Shown here piece after piece: positions 43,922 through 54,933 of a DNA stretch of 64,000 nucleotides (the first letter of the stretch is position 1; each line of letters starts with the position of its first letter). Location: NCBI RefSeq assembly GCF_018596315.1, contig NZ_JAHEAG010000001.1, positions 124,001 to 188,000 of the forward strand, given 5' to 3'. Source of the DNA: Bradyrhizobium sp. SRL28. GTDB lineage: Bacteria > Pseudomonadota > Alphaproteobacteria > Rhizobiales > Xanthobacteraceae. The position numbers and the translations under genes are program-made. The notes under the pieces were generated by a model. It searched no databases and was not told the DNA's origin. It worked only from the letters and a program-made list of their open reading frames with translations.

Positions 43922-45175
43922 TCAACCAAAGCGCTCGACGGCAAAGGGCCTGGCGTCGGCAAACGGGGTCTCGCCGGTCATCATTTCGGCCAGCAGGCGG
44001 CCGGTTGCGGGTCCGAGCGTCAGGCCGTGGTGCTGGTGGCCGAAATTGAACCATAGCCCGCTATGGCGAGGAGCCTTGCCGATAACCGGCAACATATCGG
44101 GCAGACAGGGGCGCGCGCCCTTCCACGGCGCGGCGTCGACCGGCGCCCCCAGTGGGAACAACTTGTGCGCCCGTGGCAGCGCCCGCTCGACCTGGACCGG
44201 CGTCGGCGGCGCATCGCGGTGGGCGAACTCGGCACCGGTGGTCAGACGAATGCCCCGGTTCATGGGCGCCAGCAGATAGCCGAGGTCGGTGTCCAGCACG
44301 GGATGGTGCAGCACCGCATTGCCGCTCGGCTTGAGATGCAAATGATAGCCGCGCTTGACCTGCAGGGGGATTGAATAGCCGAGCGGCGCGAAGATCTGAT
44401 CGGACCACGGTCCCATCGCCACCACAACCTCGCGTGCCGTGATCGTGCCTTCCAGCGTCGCCACCCGCCACCTTCCGGAGGATTGTTCGAGCGTTCGTGC
44501 GTCACCGACCAGGTATCGCCCGCCCTTGCGGCCGAACAGCGCCGAATAGGCTTTGGCCAGGCCGCCGGGATCCGGCACGAAGCCCGGTGCCGGAAAATGG
44601 ATTGCGCCGCTGAAATCGCCGGTCAGATGCGGCTCGCGCGCAATAATCGCCGGAGCGTCGAGAACCTCGCCCTCGACGTCATATTGCCGGGCGCGCTCCA
44701 GATCCTGCACCGCGCTCGCAAGCGTCGCCTCGGAGCGAAACAGCTTGATCCAGCCGGTCCGCCGCAACAGCTCCGGCACGTTGGCTTCCGCGATCAACGC
44801 CTCATGCTCGATCAGGCTGCGCTGGATCAACGGCAATTCGGCCATCGCACTGTGCAGTGCACGCTGCGGCGACGAGGCGAGGAAATAGCGTACCAGCCAC
44901 GGCAGGAAGTCCGGCAAGTCCTTGAAATGGTAACGCACCTGGGGCGCGCGAAGGAACGCGTAGCGCAGGATCTGGCCCAAATCCCGCGGAAACATATACG
45001 GAAAGACCGAGGCGCATTCGATCAGTCCGCCATTGCCATGACTGGTTTCCTCGCCGGCAACCTCATGCCGGTCGATCAGAACCACGTTCCTGCCGCGCTT
45101 CTGCAGGTGCAAGGCGGCGCTCACGCCGACCATGCCCGCACCCAGGACGAGAACGTCGGCCTTCAGTTCCGCCAT
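43922..45175 (-). CDS. FAD-dependent oxidoreductase, D-amino acid dehydrogenase (DadA)-like
   Basis: A 417-residue DAO-family flavoprotein. The dinucleotide motif is VLGAGMVGVSAALHLQKRG (10-28), then GEETSHGNGG and a C-terminal NFGHQHHGLTLGP motif that contacts FAD. It oxidises D-amino acids or similar amines with a membrane or dye acceptor. It is divergent from the transporter operon at 45373 across 197 bases and may degrade what is imported. Specificity is uncertain. Confidence 0.83.
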   Translation of the reverse strand: MAELKADVLVLGAGMVGVSAALHLQKRGRNVVLIDRHEVAGEETSHGNGGLIECASVFPYMFPRDLGQILRYAFLRAPQVRYHFKDLPDFLPWLVRYFLASSPQRALHSAMAELPLIQRSLIEHEALIAEANVPELLRRTGWIKLFRSEATLASAVQDLERARQYDVEGEVLDAPAIIAREPHLTGDFSGAIHFPAPGFVPDPGGLAKAYSALFGRKGGRYLVGDARTLEQSSGRWRVATLEGTITAREVVVAMGPWSDQIFAPLGYSIPLQVKRGYHLHLKPSGNAVLHHPVLDTDLGYLLAPMNRGIRLTTGAEFAHRDAPPTPVQVERALPRAHKLFPLGAPVDAAPWKGARPCLPDMLPVIGKAPRHSGLWFNFGHQHHGLTLGPATGRLLAEMMTGETPFADARPFAVERFG

Positions 45176-45239
45176 CCGGCACTCCGAAAGTTTAATGTAA
45201 CGTGCTTGCGCGCACGGCTTATGGTGAAGCTAGTCAATA

Positions 45240-45272
45240 CCGCACCGCCGCGCAAACTGGCACGCGGTGCGG
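45240..45272 (+). promoter_or_regulatory. 9-bp inverted repeat between DadA-like and transporter genes
   Basis: CCGCACCGC (45240-45248) and GCGGTGCGG (45264-45272) are perfect inverted repeats around a 15-base loop in the divergent intergenic region. It could be an operator for either side or an RNA hairpin in the transporter leader. No -35/-10 pair is convincing. Confidence 0.35.
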
Positions 45273-45372
45273 GATAATGATGCTTGCGCGGCGGCTGGAC
45301 TTTGGCAACATGGCTCGGCAATATCCGCCGTTAGGCGCAGAAATTGCTGATCAAAGTGGGGAAATCGAACAA

Positions 45373-46980
45373 ATGTCGGTACGTCAGAATTTGTTTGCAG
45401 CGGCTACGGCTACGATCCTTGCCTTAACGACGGCCTTGGCAATGGTGCCGGCATCGGCCCAGACCCTGCGCTACGCCAACCAGGGCGATCTCAAATCGCT
45501 CGACCCGTACACGCTGAACGAGAGCACCACCCACGCCCATCTCGGCCATGTCTTCGAAGGCTTGGTGGCCCGCGACAGGGACCTGAAGATCATCCCGGCA
45601 TTGGCGGAAAGCTGGGAGACGCCGGAGCCGACCCGCTGGCGGTTCCATTTGCGCAAGGGCGTGAAGTTCCAGAACGGCGATCCCTTCACCGCCGACGACG
45701 TTGTTTTCTCGGCCGATCGCGTTCGCAAAAAAGGCTCGAACCTGCAGACGCGCATTCCCACCGACGCCAAGGTCGTCAAGGTCGACGATTACACGGTGGA
45801 CTTCGTCCTGACCTCGCCAAATCCCATTCTCAATTCGCAATGGGATACCTGGTACATCATGAGCAAGAAATGGGCCGAGGCGAACAATTCCATCGACCCG
45901 ACGCCCGCAGCGGCTACGACACCGAGCTTTGCCTCGCTCAACGCCAACGGCACCGGCGCCTTCTCGATCGAAAGCCATCAGCCCGGCGTCAAGACCGTGT
46001 TCAAGGCCAACCCGAACTGGTGGCGCAAGCCCGAACATAACCTGAAAGAAATCATCTTCACGCCGATCGGCTCGGACGCCACGCGCGTGGCCGCCCTGCT
46101 CTCGGGCGAAGTCGATGTCATCGAGCCGGTTCCGATCCAGGATATTTCGCGGGTGGATTCCACCCCGACCGCCCAGGTGCTGAAGGGACCGGAGCTTCGC
46201 ACGATTTTCCTCGGCATGGATCAGGTGCGCGACGAACTGCTCTATTCCAACGTCAAGGGCAAGAACCCGTTCAAGGACGTCAAGGTGCGTGAGGCCTTCT
46301 TCAAGGCCGTCGACATCGAACTGATCAAGACCCGCGTCATGCGCGGCCTGTCGACGCCCTCGCCGCTGATGATCGCGCCGCAACTGTTCAAGCTCTCCGG
46401 TGACTTCACGCGGCCGAAACTCGATCCCGACGGCGCCAAGAAGCTTCTGACCGAAGCCGGTTATCCCGATGGCTTCGAAGTCACGATGGACTGCCCGAAC
46501 GACCGCTACGTCAACGACGCCGCGATCTGTCAGGCGGTCGTCGGCATGCTGGCCCGCATTGGCGTCAAGGTGACGCTGCTGGCCCAGCCCAAGGCGCAAT
46601 ATTTCGCCAAGGTGCTGAAGCCCGGCGGCTACCAGACCTCATTCTACCTGCTCGGCTGGACTCCCGGCACGCTCGACTCCCACAACGTCCTGTTCGACAT
46701 CATGGGATGCCGTGACGATCCGAAGTCCAGCCGCGGCGAGGGCAATCTCGGTGGCTACTGCAACAAGAAGCTCGACGAGCTTACCGACAAGGTGCTGCAG
46801 GAGTCCGACATGAGCAAGCGCGACCTCCTGATCAAGCAAGCATACGAAATCGGCGCCAAGGACTTTGGATATATCCCGCTGCACCAGCAGGCGCTGGCTT
46901 GGGGCGTGTCGAAAAAAGTCAAGCTGAGCCAGCGCGCCGACAATCAGGTCCTGCTGTACTGGGCGACCAAACAGGACTAG
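45373..46980 (+). CDS. ABC transporter substrate-binding protein, family 5 (peptide type), transporter 1
   Basis: A 535-residue periplasmic oligopeptide-type binding protein. The N-terminal MSVRQNLFAAATATILALTT is a Sec signal with cleavage near PASAQT. The mature part begins LRYANQGDLKSLDPYTLNES, the SBP_bac_5 pattern. ATG 45373 has GGGGAAA upstream. It is first of transporter 1; a hairpin terminator and REP-F element separate it from the permease genes, a common way to make excess binding protein. Confidence 0.9.
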   Translation: MSVRQNLFAAATATILALTTALAMVPASAQTLRYANQGDLKSLDPYTLNESTTHAHLGHVFEGLVARDRDLKIIPALAESWETPEPTRWRFHLRKGVKFQNGDPFTADDVVFSADRVRKKGSNLQTRIPTDAKVVKVDDYTVDFVLTSPNPILNSQWDTWYIMSKKWAEANNSIDPTPAAATTPSFASLNANGTGAFSIESHQPGVKTVFKANPNWWRKPEHNLKEIIFTPIGSDATRVAALLSGEVDVIEPVPIQDISRVDSTPTAQVLKGPELRTIFLGMDQVRDELLYSNVKGKNPFKDVKVREAFFKAVDIELIKTRVMRGLSTPSPLMIAPQLFKLSGDFTRPKLDPDGAKKLLTEAGYPDGFEVTMDCPNDRYVNDAAICQAVVGMLARIGVKVTLLAQPKAQYFAKVLKPGGYQTSFYLLGWTPGTLDSHNVLFDIMGCRDDPKSSRGEGNLGGYCNKKLDELTDKVLQESDMSKRDLLIKQAYEIGAKDFGYIPLHQQALAWGVSKKVKLSQRADNQVLLYWATKQD

Positions 46981-46995
46981 TCAGGCGTCAAACAG

Positions 46996-47030
46996 GTCCC
47001 GGCGGGCTTAGCGGCTTCCGGGACTTTTCC
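46996..47030 (+). terminator. Hairpin with T-run after the binding protein gene
   Basis: GTCCCGG (46996-47002) pairs with CCGGGAC (47018-47024), followed by TTTTCCTTT. It could partly terminate transcription after the substrate-binding protein gene and set a higher level of it than of the permeases. Confidence 0.6.
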
Positions 47031-47067
47031 TTTCGAGGCGACAGCGACGTACGCCGCCGCATCTACA

Positions 47068-47165
47068 GCATGATCCGGAAAAGTGGGTACCGGTTTTCCG
47101 AAAAGATCATGCTCAAACAAGAAGATGACCGACGAGCATGATTCAACTCAGTTGAAGCATGCTCT
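47068..47165. repeat. REP-F palindromic repeat
   Basis: AGCATGATCCGGAAAAGTGG and the arm ending CGAAAAGATCATGCT are an inverted repeat with a further pair GAGCATGATTCAACTC and TTGAAGCATGCTC. It matches a repeat type that is frequent in rhizobia. It lies between the binding protein and permease genes of transporter 1. Confidence 0.8.
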
Positions 47166-47186
47166 AGAGAGCAGTGAAAGGAATCC

Positions 47187-48167
47187 ATGCTCGCTTTCAC
47201 TCTTCGCCGCGCTATCCAGGCCATCGGCGTCATGATCGCGGTCGGCGTCATCGCGTTCTCGATGTTCCGCTTCGCCGGCGACCCTGTTAACCAGATCGTC
47301 TCCTTGGATACGCCGGCCGCTGAACGCGAGGCGGTGCGCAAGTCTCTCGGCCTCGACGATCCCGTGCCGGTGCAGTTCGCCCGCTACTTCGCCAATGCCG
47401 CGCAGTTCAAGTTCGGCGTCTCCTACCAATTCCGCCAGCCGGTTTCGAACCTGTTGATGGAGCGGATGCCGGCGACGCTGGAGCTCGCCGCCTGCGCGAC
47501 CGTCTTCGCCATGGTGTTCGGCATCCTGATGGGGGTCTATTCGGCGCTGCGACGCGACACGTTCTTGACCAAGATATTCCAGGCGGTGTCGCTGATCGGA
47601 ATTTCGTTGCCGACGTTCCTGATCGGCATTCTCCTGATCTATCTGTTCTCGGTGACGCTGGGCTGGCTGCCTTCATTCGGCCGCGGCGACGTGGTCCGGA
47701 TCGGATGGTGGACCACCGGTCTGCTCACGCTTTCCGGCCTCAAGGCGCTGATCATGCCCTCGATCACGCTGGGCTTATTCCAGATGACCCTGATCATGCG
47801 GCTGGTGCGCGCTGAAATGCTCGAAGTGCTCCGCACCGACTACATCCGCTTCGCCCGCGCCCGCGGCCTGACCACACGCGCCATCCATTTCGGCCATGCG
47901 CTGAAGAACACGCTGGTTCCGGTCATCACTGTGGCAGGACTGCAATTTGGCTCGGTAATTGCATTTGCCATCATCACCGAAACCGTCTTCCAGTGGCCGG
48001 GTATGGGATTGTTGTTCGTGCAGGCGGTGCAAAATGTCGATATCCCGATCATGGCGGCCTACCTGCTGATGGTGTCGCTGATTTTCGTCACCATCAATCT
48101 GGTGGTCGATATCCTCTACACCATCGTCGATCCGCGCCTGCGCTCGACCATCAGCCGTCCGGCCTAA
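47187..48167 (+). CDS. Oligopeptide-type ABC transporter permease (DppB-like), transporter 1
   Basis: A 326-residue membrane protein with six predicted helices and the BPD_transp_1 domain. The coupling (EAA) loop is seen as ARARGLTTRAIHFGHALKNT, and the N-terminal ranks AIQAIGVMIAVGVIAFSMFR and RKSLGLDDPVPVQFARY are typical of DppB. It pairs with the DppC-like permease 12 bases downstream. Confidence 0.9.
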   Translation: MLAFTLRRAIQAIGVMIAVGVIAFSMFRFAGDPVNQIVSLDTPAAEREAVRKSLGLDDPVPVQFARYFANAAQFKFGVSYQFRQPVSNLLMERMPATLELAACATVFAMVFGILMGVYSALRRDTFLTKIFQAVSLIGISLPTFLIGILLIYLFSVTLGWLPSFGRGDVVRIGWWTTGLLTLSGLKALIMPSITLGLFQMTLIMRLVRAEMLEVLRTDYIRFARARGLTTRAIHFGHALKNTLVPVITVAGLQFGSVIAFAIITETVFQWPGMGLLFVQAVQNVDIPIMAAYLLMVSLIFVTINLVVDILYTIVDPRLRSTISRPA

Positions 48168-48179
48168 ACGAGACGCCCA

Positions 48180-49151
48180 ATGTCCGACGCCGTCGTCCCA
48201 CACCGAGTAGAGCCCAGCGCGCCGCGAGCGCGCTCCGGCACAGGCTGGTTGAAGCGCGCGCTCGACAGCGACATCTTCTATTCGTTCCGCCGCTCCCGAA
48301 TGACCATGGTAGCGGCGGCCGTGACGCTCCTGTTCTTCCTGCTGGCGGTCTTTGCTTCCCAGCTCGCGGTGCAGAACCCGTTCGATCCGGCGCAACTGCA
48401 ATTGATGAATTCGCGGATCTCGCCGCTGTGGACCGCCGACGGCCAGAGCCCGTTCCTGCTCGGCACCGACGAACAGGGCCGTGATGTGTTTTCCGCCATT
48501 CTTTACGGCTTGCGGATTTCGCTCGTGGTCGGCGTGCTCGGCGTTATCTTTGCCGCCGCGCTCGGCATCACGCTTGGCCTGATCGCGGGCTATGTCGGCG
48601 GCGCGGTCGACGGGCTGATCATGCGTATCGCCGACGTGCAGCTCACCTTCCCCGCGATCCTGATCGCGCTATTGGTCAATGGCGTTGCCAAATCCGTGTT
48701 CGGTAACCGGCTGGACGCCATGAGTACGCTGGCGGTGCTGGTGGTCGCGATCGGCTTGAGTTTCTGGGTGCAGTATGCCCGCACCGTGCGCGGCTCGGTC
48801 ATGGTCGAGAAGAACAAGGACTATGTCGCGGCCGCGCAGCTGATCGGCCTCCCCGCACCCAAGATCATCTTCCGGCACGTGCTGCCGAACACGATGGGAC
48901 CGATCCTCGTGATCGCAACCATCAACCTCGCGCTCGCCGTCATCACCGAGGCGACGCTGTCGTTCCTGGGCGCCGGCATGCCCGACACCATGCCCTCGCT
49001 CGGCACCCTGATCCGGATCGGCAACAACTACCTGTTCGCCGGCGAATGGTGGATCGTGGCCTTCCCCGGCATTGCGCTGGCGGGGCTGATCCTCGCCATC
49101 AACCTGCTCGGCGACTGGCTGCGCGACGCGCTCAATCCAAAGCTCCGATGA
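48180..49151 (+). CDS. Oligopeptide-type ABC transporter permease (DppC-like), transporter 1
   Basis: A 323-residue inner-membrane permease: an N-terminal helix (MTMVAAAVTLLFFLLAV), GTDEQGRDVFSAILYGLRIS typical of DppC, and the coupling loop AAQLIGLPAPKIIFRHVLPN. The end overlaps the next ATPase gene as ATGA. Confidence 0.9.
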   Translation: MSDAVVPHRVEPSAPRARSGTGWLKRALDSDIFYSFRRSRMTMVAAAVTLLFFLLAVFASQLAVQNPFDPAQLQLMNSRISPLWTADGQSPFLLGTDEQGRDVFSAILYGLRISLVVGVLGVIFAAALGITLGLIAGYVGGAVDGLIMRIADVQLTFPAILIALLVNGVAKSVFGNRLDAMSTLAVLVVAIGLSFWVQYARTVRGSVMVEKNKDYVAAAQLIGLPAPKIIFRHVLPNTMGPILVIATINLALAVITEATLSFLGAGMPDTMPSLGTLIRIGNNYLFAGEWWIVAFPGIALAGLILAINLLGDWLRDALNPKLR

Positions 49152-50146
49152 CAGTTCCCGTCCTCTCCGTGCGTAATCTCGAGGTGGAATTCCTCACCCG
49201 CCGCAGCACGCTGCACGCGATCAACGGCGTCTCCTTCGACATCGCCAAGGGCGAAGTGCTCGGCGTGGTCGGCGAGTCCGGCGCCGGCAAATCAGTCACG
49301 GGACTAGCCGTCATCGGGCTGATCGATCCGCCCGGCCGCATCGCCGGCGGCGAGATCTATCTGTCGGGAACGCGGATCGATCACCTGCCGCCGGAAGAAA
49401 TCCGCCGCATCCGGGGCAAACGAATCGGGATGATCTTCCAGGATCCGCTGACCAGCCTCAATCCGCTCTACCGGATCGGTGACCAGATCGTCGAGACGAT
49501 CCGGACCCACCTGAATCTGTCCGAGACGGCAGCGCGCAAGCGCGCCATCGATCTCCTGGCCGAGGTCGGAATCCCCGCCCCCGAGAAACGCATCGACGCC
49601 TATCCGCACGAATTCTCCGGCGGCATGCGCCAGCGCGTCGTGATCGCGCTCGCGATCTGCGCCGAGCCGGAGCTGATCATCGCGGATGAACCAACCACTG
49701 CGCTCGACGTCTCCGTGCAGGCCCAGATCATTTCGCTGATCAAGCGCCTCGGGCGCGATCACGGCACCGCCGTCATGCTGGTCACCCACGACATGGGCGT
49801 GATCGCCGAAACCTCCGACCGGGTCGCCGTGATGTATTCGGGCCGGATCGCCGAGATCGGCCCGGTGCAGGACGTCGTGCAGAACCCCCTCCACCCCTAC
49901 GCCAAGGGACTGATGGGCGCGATTCCGACGCTGGCCGGCGAAGACAAGCGGCTGGTGCAGATTCCCGGCTCGATGCCGCGGCTGTCGGCAATCCCGCCGG
50001 GCTGCTCGTTCAATCCGCGCTGTGCCTTTGCGTTCGACCGTTGCCGCGTCGAACGGCCAGAACCGCTCAAGCAAGGCTCGCACGCGGTGGCCTGCCATCT
50101 CTACGACACCGCGCCAAACGAAACCGCGAAGGAGACCGCGGCATGA
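49148..50146 (+). CDS. Peptide ABC transporter ATP-binding protein (DppD-like), transporter 1
   Basis: A 332-residue ABC ATPase. Walker A is GESGAGKS (42-49), the signature FSGGMRQRV and Walker [13 protein letters not shown]. The C-terminal oligopeptide domain with [17 protein letters not shown] holds the cysteine cluster of this family. It overlaps the upstream permease and the downstream ATPase, each as ATGA. Confidence 0.92.
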   Translation: MTVPVLSVRNLEVEFLTRRSTLHAINGVSFDIAKGEVLGVVGESGAGKSVTGLAVIGLIDPPGRIAGGEIYLSGTRIDHLPPEEIRRIRGKRIGMIFQDPLTSLNPLYRIGDQIVETIRTHLNLSETAARKRAIDLLAEVGIPAPEKRIDAYPHEFSGGMRQRVVIALAICAEPELIIADEPTTALDVSVQAQIISLIKRLGRDHGTAVMLVTHDMGVIAETSDRVAVMYSGRIAEIGPVQDVVQNPLHPYAKGLMGAIPTLAGEDKRLVQIPGSMPRLSAIPPGCSFNPRCAFAFDRCRVERPEPLKQGSHAVACHLYDTAPNETAKETAA

Positions 50147-51141
50147 CGGCCTCCTTTGTCGATGTGAGAAATCTGCGCCGCGTGTTCGACGTCTCAAAAC
50201 CGTGGCTCAACCGTGTGCTGGAAGGCGGCCATCTGGAATTCCTGAAGGCCGTCGACGGCGTGACCTTCGATATCAGGAAGGGCGAAACCTTCGCGCTCGT
50301 CGGCGAGTCCGGTTCGGGCAAGACCACCGTGGCGCGGATGGTGGTGGGATTGCTGCCGCCAAGCTCGGGCGAAGTGATCATCGATGGCGTATCGATGACG
50401 AATGCGAGGCAGGCCCAGGCGCGGCAGCGGCTGCGCCGCCGCATCCAGATGATCTTCCAGGACCCTTACGCGAGCCTCAATCCGCGTTTTCGGGTCGATG
50501 CCATCGTCTCCGAGCCGATCCGCGCCTTCGACCTGATCCAGGGCGAGCGCGATATCCGCGCGCGCGTCGGCGAATTGTTGAGCGTCGTCGGCCTGCACCC
50601 CGACGACGGCCTGAAATATCCGCATGAATTCTCCGGCGGCCAGCGCCAGCGTATCGCGATCGCGCGCGCGCTGGCATCTGAAGCCGAATTCATCGTCTGC
50701 GACGAGCCAACCTCGGCGCTGGACGTTTCCGTGCAGGCGCAGATCCTCAATTTGATGCGCGACCTGCAGGACAAGTTTGGGCTGACCTACCTCCTGATCA
50801 GCCATAACCTGGCCGTGGTCCGCCACATGGCGACCAGGATCGGCGTGATGTATCTTGGCCGCATCGTCGAGATTGCCGAGGGTCGCGAGCTGTTCGCCAA
50901 TCCGCGGATGCCCTACACCAAGATGCTGCTGGGCGCCGTTCCCGATCTCGCGATGTCCGGCCGCCAGCGAATTCCAGTCAAGGGCGAAATCCCCAATCCG
51001 ATCCATCCGCCGCCCGGCTGCGCCTTCAACCCGCGCTGCCCGCTGGCGTTCGATCTCTGCCGGAAGGAAGCGCCCGTCCTGATCGACGGCGTCGCCTGCC
51101 ATGCCGTCAACCATCCGGTTGAGACCACAGTCTTGGTATGA
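50143..51141 (+). CDS. Peptide ABC transporter ATP-binding protein (DppF-like), transporter 1
   Basis: A 332-residue ABC ATPase with Walker A GESGSGKT (54-61), FSGGQRQRI signature and FIVCDEPTSALD Walker B. The C-terminal PPGCAFNPRCPLAFDLC cysteine cluster is present. It completes transporter 1 (binding protein, two permeases, two ATPases). The gene ends 103 bases before the gamma-glutamyltransferase gene. Confidence 0.92.
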   Translation: MTASFVDVRNLRRVFDVSKPWLNRVLEGGHLEFLKAVDGVTFDIRKGETFALVGESGSGKTTVARMVVGLLPPSSGEVIIDGVSMTNARQAQARQRLRRRIQMIFQDPYASLNPRFRVDAIVSEPIRAFDLIQGERDIRARVGELLSVVGLHPDDGLKYPHEFSGGQRQRIAIARALASEAEFIVCDEPTSALDVSVQAQILNLMRDLQDKFGLTYLLISHNLAVVRHMATRIGVMYLGRIVEIAEGRELFANPRMPYTKMLLGAVPDLAMSGRQRIPVKGEIPNPIHPPPGCAFNPRCPLAFDLCRKEAPVLIDGVACHAVNHPVETTVLV

Positions 51142-51244
51142 TCACGGAGATGGGTGCAATGCGTGGCATCCCAGTGGTTGGCATCCAGCCTCGCCTGTGG
51201 TCAAGTGCGCGCGCACCGCGATACCAACACGGCATTGGATTCCC

Positions 51245-53050
51245 ATGAGCAACATCAATCCCGATCCGTTCACCACCCGGCCGGAAATCGAAGGCACCTT
51301 TGGTGTCGTGACCTCGACGCACTGGATCGCCACCGCGGTCGGCATGGGCATTCTGGAAAAAGGCGGCAACGCCTTCGACGCCGGGGTTGCTACCGCCTTC
51401 ACGCTGCAGGTCGTCGAGCCGCATCTGAACGGTCCCGGCGGCGACGTTCCGATCATTGTGCATGACACCAAGCGCGGCCGCACCGAGGTGATCTGCGGCC
51501 AGGGCCCCGCACCTGCCAAGGCCACCATCGCGCATTACAAGAGCGAAGGCCTGGAAATGGTGCCCGGCACTGGACTCTTGGCCGCCTGCGTGCCCGGCAC
51601 GTTCGAATCCTGGATGCTGCTGCTTCGCGACTACGGCACGATGCGGCTGCGCGATGTGCTGGAGCCCGCGATCGCCTATGCGCGCGACGGCTATCCGCTG
51701 GTCGAGCGAGCCGCGGCGACTATCCAGGTCGTCGAGAAATTGTTCCGTAATCACTGGAAGACATCGGCCGCCGTCTACCTGCCGAACAACGAGGTGCCCA
51801 GGCCCGGCACGCTGTTCACCAACAAGCAGCTCTCCGAAACTTACGCCCGCATTCTCAAGGAGGCCGAGAGCGCCGGCTCCGACCGCGTCGCGCAGATCGA
51901 GCGTGCGCGCAAAGCCTGGTCTCACGGCTTCGTGGCGGAGGCGATCGACAAGTTCTGCCGCACCCAGGAAGTGATGGACGTCTCCGGCTCGCCGCATCGC
52001 GGCGTGCTAAGCGCCGACGACATGGCGCGCTGGCAGCCGACCGTCGAGGCGCCGCTCACTTACGACTATGGCCGCTACACCGTCTGCAAGCCCGGTGTAT
52101 GGAGCCAGGGCCCGGTCATGCTGCAACAGCTCGCGCTGTTGAAGGGTTTTGAACTCGACGGGCTCGATCCCGCCGGCCCCGACTTCATCCATCTGCAGAT
52201 CGAATGCGCCAAGCTTGCTTTCGCCGATCGCGAGAAATTTTATGGCGACCCGAAATTCACTGACATCCCGATCACGACCTTGTTGTCGGACGCCTACAAT
52301 GACGAGCGCCGCAAGCTGATCTCCAGGGACAAGGCCTCGCTCGATTTCATCCCGGGCTCGGTCGAAGGTTTTGGCTCGGTGGTAAAACTGCGCCGCGCAG
52401 AAGGCCACCGCGAGGCCGTTGGCGCCATGGGCGCGGGCGAGCCGACCGTCGGCCGCTTCGGCGAAGTGCGCGGCGACACCGTGCATTTTGACATCATCGA
52501 CCAGGCCGGCAATATGGTCTCGGCGACGCCGTCCGGTGGCTGGCTGCAATCCTCGCCGGTCATTCCCGAACTCGGCTTCTGCCTCGGCAGCCGCGCGCAG
52601 ATGTTCTGGCTGGAAGAAGATCACCCCGCGGCGCTCGCGCCAGGCAAGCGCCCGCGCACCACGCTCTCGCCTACCATGTGCTATCGCGACGGCGAGCCGT
52701 ACATGGCGTGGGGATCGCCCGGTGGCGACCAGCAGGATCAATGGACCACGCAATTCTTCCTGCGGCATGTGCACGCCAAGCTGAACCTGCAGGAGGCGAT
52801 CGACGCGCCCGCGTGGCACTCCGAACATTTCCCGATCTCGTTCTGGCCGCGCACCGCGCGCCCCGGCGTGCTCGTGGTCGAGAACCGCGTGCCGAAGGCG
52901 ACCATCGATACCCTGAAGAGCCGCGGCCACGTCGTCGAGATCGGTCCCGACTGGTCGGAAGGTCGCCTGACTGCCGCCTCCAAAGTTGGCCGCCGCCGCC
53001 GTGCCGCCGCCAATCCCAGGGGCATGCAGGGCTACGCGGCGGGACGATAA
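51245..53050 (+). CDS. Gamma-glutamyltransferase family protein
   Basis: A 601-residue Ntn-hydrolase. The catalytic threonine after autoprocessing is predicted to be T412 in GDTVHFDIIDQAGNMVSAT, which aligns with the DTTHYSVVD motif of classic GGT; the second threonine is replaced by valine. GGNAFDAGVATAF near the N-terminus is conserved. No signal peptide is seen, so it may be cytosolic. It would cleave gamma-glutamyl bonds in glutathione or related peptides imported by the flanking transporters. ATG 51245 gives the normal N-terminus. Confidence 0.88.
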   Translation: MSNINPDPFTTRPEIEGTFGVVTSTHWIATAVGMGILEKGGNAFDAGVATAFTLQVVEPHLNGPGGDVPIIVHDTKRGRTEVICGQGPAPAKATIAHYKSEGLEMVPGTGLLAACVPGTFESWMLLLRDYGTMRLRDVLEPAIAYARDGYPLVERAAATIQVVEKLFRNHWKTSAAVYLPNNEVPRPGTLFTNKQLSETYARILKEAESAGSDRVAQIERARKAWSHGFVAEAIDKFCRTQEVMDVSGSPHRGVLSADDMARWQPTVEAPLTYDYGRYTVCKPGVWSQGPVMLQQLALLKGFELDGLDPAGPDFIHLQIECAKLAFADREKFYGDPKFTDIPITTLLSDAYNDERRKLISRDKASLDFIPGSVEGFGSVVKLRRAEGHREAVGAMGAGEPTVGRFGEVRGDTVHFDIIDQAGNMVSATPSGGWLQSSPVIPELGFCLGSRAQMFWLEEDHPAALAPGKRPRTTLSPTMCYRDGEPYMAWGSPGGDQQDQWTTQFFLRHVHAKLNLQEAIDAPAWHSEHFPISFWPRTARPGVLVVENRVPKATIDTLKSRGHVVEIGPDWSEGRLTAASKVGRRRRAAANPRGMQGYAAGR

Positions 53051-53066
53051 TTAGAGAAGAGACAAG

Positions 53067-53773
53067 ATGACCTGGTCGATCATCGCCCGCGATCCCCTCA
53101 CCGGCCAAATCGGCATTGCGGTCGCGACCAGGTTTTTCGCGGTCGGCGCGCGCGTGCCGCATATCGCCCCCGGCATCGGCGGCATCGCGACACAGGCGCT
53201 GGTCAATCCCTATTATGGCATCGACGGCGTGAAGCTGTTGCGCGAGGGACGCGAGCCGCGCGAAGTGGTGGACACGCTGATTGCGGCCGACGGCGGCCGC
53301 GAGGCTCGACAACTTCATGTCATGGATATCAAGGGCCGGATCGCCACGCATACCGGCACCGAATGCGTCGACTGGTGCGGACATATCCAGGGCGACGGCT
53401 TCTCCCTCGCCGGCAATATGCTGGCCGGCGCCGCCGTGCTCGACGATACTGCGAAGGCTTACATCGCCAACGCTACTCTGCCCTTTGCGCAGCGGCTGAT
53501 TGCGGCCATGAAGGCCGGCGAAGCCGCCGGCGGTGACAAGCGCGGCAAGCAATCGGCCGCGCTTGTGATCCAGGGCGAGGAGGAATGGTCGGATCTCGAC
53601 CTGCGCGTCGACGACCATGTCGATCCACTCGCCGAACTCGAGCGGCTGGAACAGGTGAGCTGCGAGCGCTGGGTGCATTTCCGCCCGTTCCTGCCGACGC
53701 GGAAGAACCCGGCCGGGATCACCGATCGCGCGGTCATCGATGCGACGATTGAAGCCGCGACGACGGGCAAGGC

Positions 53774-53777
<4 letters not shown>
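53067..53777 (+). CDS. DUF1028 family protein
   Basis: A 236-residue DUF1028 protein. The N-terminus SIIARDPLTGQIGIAVATRF and IGGIATQALVNPYYG are diagnostic, as is the middle GDGFSLAGNMLAG. The family is predicted to have an Ntn-hydrolase-like fold and often sits next to peptide transport and amidohydrolase genes; a biochemical role is not established. It lies between the GGT (16 bases) and the transporter 2 ATPase, which it overlaps as ATGA. Confidence 0.88.
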
Positions 53778-54759
<982 letters not shown>

Positions 54760-54763
<4 letters not shown>

Positions 54764-54933
54764 CCGCCTCATTTTCGGCTCTCGTGCCCCGGGCGCAGCG
54801 CAGCACAAGCGAAGCGCGGTGGTGCACTGCTGAACCGGGGCCCACCGTCGTTCCAGCGCGCGATGGGTCCCGGTTCTGCAGCGCGTCGCTTCGCGCCGCG
54901 CAGCGCCCGGGACACGAGAGGCTTCAGCGATGA
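54760..54933 (+). CDS. Possible 57-codon bridging frame across REP-E
   Basis: An ATG overlaps the stop of the upstream ATPase (ATGA at 54760-54763) and opens a frame with no stop for 57 codons, through the whole REP-E repeat, ending in a TGA (54931-54933) that overlaps the ATG of the next ATPase (ATGA at 54930). Translation could thus stay coupled across the repeat. The encoded peptide has no recognised family and is probably only a by-product of the repeat. The reading frame is visible; translation is inference. Confidence 0.3.
54781..54918. repeat. REP-E palindromic repeat, copy 1
   Basis: CTCGTGCCCCGGGCGCAGCG at the left pairs with GCGCCCGGGACACGAG at the right; the inner half contains ATGGGTCCCGGTTCTGCAGC. 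The element, about 138 bases, lies exactly between two coupled ATPase genes. Copies of ATGACCGC stand before (54760) and at the end (54930) of the spacer. A second copy of the repeat is at 57588. Confidence 0.87.
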